From: Capsicum annuum
Taxonomy: Eukaryota; Streptophyta; Magnoliopsida; Solanales; Solanaceae
Assembly: GCF_002878395.1 (NCBI RefSeq)
Contig: NC_061118.1
Location: forward strand, 83,838,447-83,902,446
DNA: 64,000 nt
Direction of reading: 5' to 3'
Below the pieces are notes generated by a model. It searched no databases and was not told the DNA's origin. It saw only the letters and a list, made by a program, of their open reading frames with translations. Within the stretch, counting starts at the first letter, position 1, and the number at the start of each line of letters is the position of its first letter. This document shows, piece after piece, positions 61,095-64,000 of the stretch. Position numbers and translations under genes: made by a program.

Positions 61095-63270
61095 AGTAAT
61101 GAGCTCCTAAAATGGTGGAATAAATGACCCTTATAGTGGATGACTTTGCTTTTTTATCTCTCATAAGAAAATTCCTACAAAACTATTCCTCCTTCTTTCT
61201 TTATGCATAGTACAAAATTTTTTTGTCCCTCTATACCTCAAATATTTTTAAAACAACTCTCCATGTTTATATATATTTCTACTTCTATGTTTTTTTCTTT
61301 TATTTTGTTTCTGATTTTTTTCTTTTTTCTTTTGTGATTTTCTTAACCTTTGTTTTTCTTTTTCCTTTATCCTCTCAACATTTATATTTTTTCTCTTTTT
61401 TTTCTCAACCTTATGTTTTTTTAATTTTTTGTTTTATCTTTTTTTCTTTATTTTTTTCTCAATCTTTATTTTTTTATAGTTCTTTTTCTTTTCTTCTCTC
61501 GACTTCTTTTTTTCTTTTTCTCTTTTACATTTTGTTTGATTTTTATTTTTTAATAGTTTTTTTTTTCTCAATTTTTATTCTTCTTCTTCTTTTTTCTTTT
61601 CATTGATTTCTTCCAAATAACAAATTACGCCCCATGGCAAGTGTTGATACTATCATATTGTGTTTTGATTTATGAGATATTTTATAAATTTTTTTATAGA
61701 GGCAAAACTTAATCCAAGGATTTTTAAACAACAAGTTGCGTCTCATGGACAAGAGTTGGCACTACCACATTGTGTCTTAATTTATGAGATGCTCTATAGT
61801 TCTTTTCTCAAAGGCAAGACTTAACTCAAAGACTTTTAAACAAGTTATGTCCCGTGGGCATGATTTGACACCACCACATTGCGTTTTTAGTTATGAGATA
61901 TTTTATAACTTTTATCTTAGAGGTAGGACTTAGCCTATGGACTTTCAAATAACAAGTTATGTTCCATGGAAAAGAGTTGACACTTCCATATTGTGTTATG
62001 ATTTATGAGACATTCTTTAGCTCGTCTTAGAGACAAGACTTAGCCCAAGGATGACTTTCAAACAACAAGTTATGTCCCATGAACAAAAGTTAACACTACC
62101 ACATTGTGTCTTGATTTATGAGATGTTCTATAATTCGGACCTTAGAGGCAAGACTTAACTCAAGGACTTTCAAACAACAAGTTATGCCTCATAGGTAAGA
62201 GCTGACACTATCACATTATGTCTTGATTGATGAGATATTCTGTAACTCTTGCCTTAGAGGCAAGACTTAGTACAATGACTTTGAAATAACATGTTACATC
62301 CCATGGACAAAAGTTGACATGATCACATTTTTTCTTAAGTTATGAGATGGTCTATTAGACTTGCGTCCAAGACAAGACTTATCCTGAGAACCTCTCAAAA
62401 AAATAAGTTACTTCCCATGGAAAAGAGTTCACACTATTTCATTATGTCTTAATTTATGAGATACTCTATAACTCTTGCCTTAGAGGTAAGACTTAGCTCA
62501 AAGAATTTTAAAAAATAAATTATGTCCCACGAGCAAGACGTGACACTATCATATTGTGTCTTGTTTTATGAGATGTTCTATAACTCTTGCTTTAGAGGCA
62601 AAACTTATTTCAAAGGACTTCCAAACAACAAGTCACATCCTTAAATTTACTTCGACATCAGAGAAAGTAAATTTTCTTTGAGGATTATCCAACTTTCTGT
62701 TCATTAGAAAAATATAATAGACACTGAAAAAAAATAAAAAGAGAAGAAAAAAAGAGAAAAGAAAAAAATATAAAGATTGAGAAAAAGGAAAAAAAGAGAA
62801 GAAAAAGATAAAGATTAAGAAAAATAAAAAAGAGAAGAATAAAAAAATGAAAAAATAAAGAGTGAGAAAAACAAAAATGAGAAGAAAAATAAAAATAAAG
62901 CTTGAGAAATTTTTTTTAAAAAATTGAGAAAAGAAAAAAAAATAAAAAAAAAATAAAGGTTCAAACGAATGAATTAAAATAAGAAAAAAAAGAAATGAAA
63001 AATAAATAATGTTTGAGAAAAAAAGAATAAAGAAAAGTAAAAAAAGAAAAAAGAAAAGAAAAAGAAAGGTTAAGACAAATGAATTAAAATAAGAAAAAAT
63101 AAAAATAGAAATTGAGAGACAAATGAGCGTGAAAAGTAAAAGATATTTGAGGTGTAGATGGACAAAAATGTATTTGTCCTTTATATAAAAAGAAAGAAAA
63201 GCTTATCTATAAAGGCTTTTTTTTATTGGGAACAAAAAAGGAATACCACCCATTATGTGTGTCATTTCAT
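61095..63270. mobile_element. Long-TIR (foldback-like) element with internal tandem array
   Basis: The left arm (about 61180-61615) is pyrimidine-rich and the right arm (about 62690-63210) is its purine-rich complement. A non-simple match supports true inverted repeats: TTTTTGTCCCTCTATACCTC at about 61220-61240 corresponds to the complement of GAGGTGTAGATGGACAAAAA near 63150. Outer words ATGAGCTCCTAAAATGGTGG (61098) and CCACCCATTATGTGTGTCAT (63247) may be the ends. No transposase is present, so it would be non-autonomous. Exact ends and target duplication are uncertain. Confidence 0.6.
61616..62650 (+). repeat. Tandem array, ~112-bp unit, ~9 copies
   Basis: Units begin with AACAACAAGTTATGTCCCAT at about 61620, 61728, 61840, 61946, 62058, 62171, 62285, 62397 and 62510. 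Each continues GACAAGAGTTGACACTACCA, TGTCTTGATTTATGAGATG and CTTGCCTTAGAGGCAAGACT, the last being a 6-bp hairpin (CTTGCC/GGCAAG). Identity is about 80 percent. No reading frame runs through. Confidence 0.9.
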
Positions 63271-63519
63271 GTAATTTCCTGAGTACCCGTAAATTATCTT
63301 ATAGGCACTATTGGACCCTTGTACTATGTCAGTTTTGTAAGTTGGATAGTTCTACTTACATATTTGTCATTTGGACCCCTGAACCTATGGAAAAACTATA
63401 TTTTAAATATTTTTTTGGAGAGTGTAACACACTATCCCATGTCAGCTGCCACATCAGCTGCCATGTGTGCCATGTCATCTGTCACGCGTGCCATGTCATC
63501 TGTCATGTCATTTAAAAAT
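63271..63519. repeat. GCCATGTCA-type short repeats
   Basis: At 63437-63510 the words GTCAGCTGCCA, CATGTCATCTGTCA and GTGCCATGTCATCTG repeat in units of about 20-22 bp. The preceding TTGGACCCTTGTACTATGTC and TTTGGACCCCTGAACCTATG phrases are familiar from plant MITE or MULE-type repeats, but no ends can be defined. Confidence 0.5.
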
Positions 63520-63917
63520 AAGTATTACATTAAATTTCAAGTCATTTTTAAAATGCTACATAACAAATTAAATATTAAAATTAATTTAATTAAATCAGAA
63601 AAAATTATAAATTGTAGAAAAATTTGAATAATCATGCTTTTAAAATTTGAAAAATTAGAATAATCATTTTTAAAATAAAAAAATAAAAAAAATATTACAT
63701 TAAAAGTAATTAAATATTAAAATTAATTTAATTAATTAATTTAAATTTTAAATTTAAATTAGTAAAAAATTAATCAATTAAAATTCTTAACTAATTAATT
63801 TATTTAAATTAATTAATTTATCAAATTTAAAATTCTTACCTAATTTAAATAAATTTTAATTAAATAATTAATTAATTTACATATGATTTACATATTTAAA
63901 ATATTTAATTTAAATTA
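63520..63917. other. Nearly pure AT segment
   Basis: Built from TTAATTAA, AATTTAAAT and similar words; almost no G or C. Nothing coding. Confidence 0.8.
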
Positions 63918-63919
63918 CT

Positions 63920-64000
63920 TATGGGGGGAGGGGGGCTGGGGTGGGGTGGGGGACTGGGGGAGGGGTTTGCGTGGAGCTAGGTGGGGTAGGGGGCTGGGGG
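63920..64000 (+). repeat. G-rich tract with many G4-G6 runs
   Basis: Ten or more runs of four to six G separated by one to four bases (GGGGCTGGGGTGGGG, GGGACTGGGGGAGGGG). It is cut by the window edge. It could fold into several G-quadruplexes; a minisatellite of a GGGGGCTGGGG-like unit is likely. Confidence 0.85.

Noticed and set aside
61223..61606. 127-codon Phe-rich frame
   Set aside because: Produced by a T-rich low-complexity arm of the long-TIR element; not a membrane protein.

Overview
The window looks like gene-poor heterochromatin of a flowering plant. Element types and non-coding signatures point to a dicot, most likely Solanaceae (my recognition; no search was possible). I see no intact host gene, rRNA, tRNA gene or CRISPR array. 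From about position 1 to 56,145 it is almost entirely nested LTR retrotransposons, and every coding region is broken by stops or frameshifts.

Layout. (1) 1-825: 5' end of a minus-strand Athila-like element (here A3), with a tRNA-Asp-type primer-binding site and part of an LTR. (2) 826-30254: a minus-strand chromovirus of Tekay/Del type (gag, protease, RT, RNase H, integrase, chromodomain) with two LTRs; the left LTR has lost its outer ~430 bp. (3) 7878-28283: a complete 20.4-kb Tat/Ogre-type element inserted in the right LTR of the chromovirus, with a perfect 5-bp target duplication (ACCAC), 4.1-4.2-kb LTRs, a tRNA-Arg-type PBS, gag, protease, RT, two RNase H domains, integrase, and a 3.75-kb 3' UTR holding two tandem-repeat arrays. 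(4) 30255-33000 plus 43704-45891: a minus-strand Athila-like element (A0), reduced to part of its 3' LTR, its 3' UTR and a downstream ORF ('ORF3'). (5) 33001-43703: a plus-strand pol-less Athila-like element (A1) inserted inside ORF3 of A0, with an abnormal left end (a complete inverted LTR joined to a partial direct LTR). (6) 45892-56145: a second plus-strand pol-less Athila-like element (A2) with truncated 3' LTR. (7) 56146-64000: AT-rich non-coding DNA with microsatellites, a duplicated 5'-UTR-like segment, a ~2.2-kb element with long terminal inverted repeats around a ~112-bp tandem array, and a G-rich tract at the window edge.

How the parts work together. The chromovirus and Ogre-like element once carried full gag-pol machinery. 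A1 and A2 carry only gag and protease, then a spacer and ORF3, so they would have depended on RT and integrase from elsewhere. In both, the spacer before ORF3 repeats the short family-specific motifs of the element's own LTR and carries a good leader-intron signature ending just before the ORF3 ATG; in A2 there is also a TATA box. A0, A1 and A2 have different LTRs but share a 3' UTR block with a stem-loop whose right arm matches the sequence beside the 3' LTR. These shared, non-LTR features are the most interesting content of the window.
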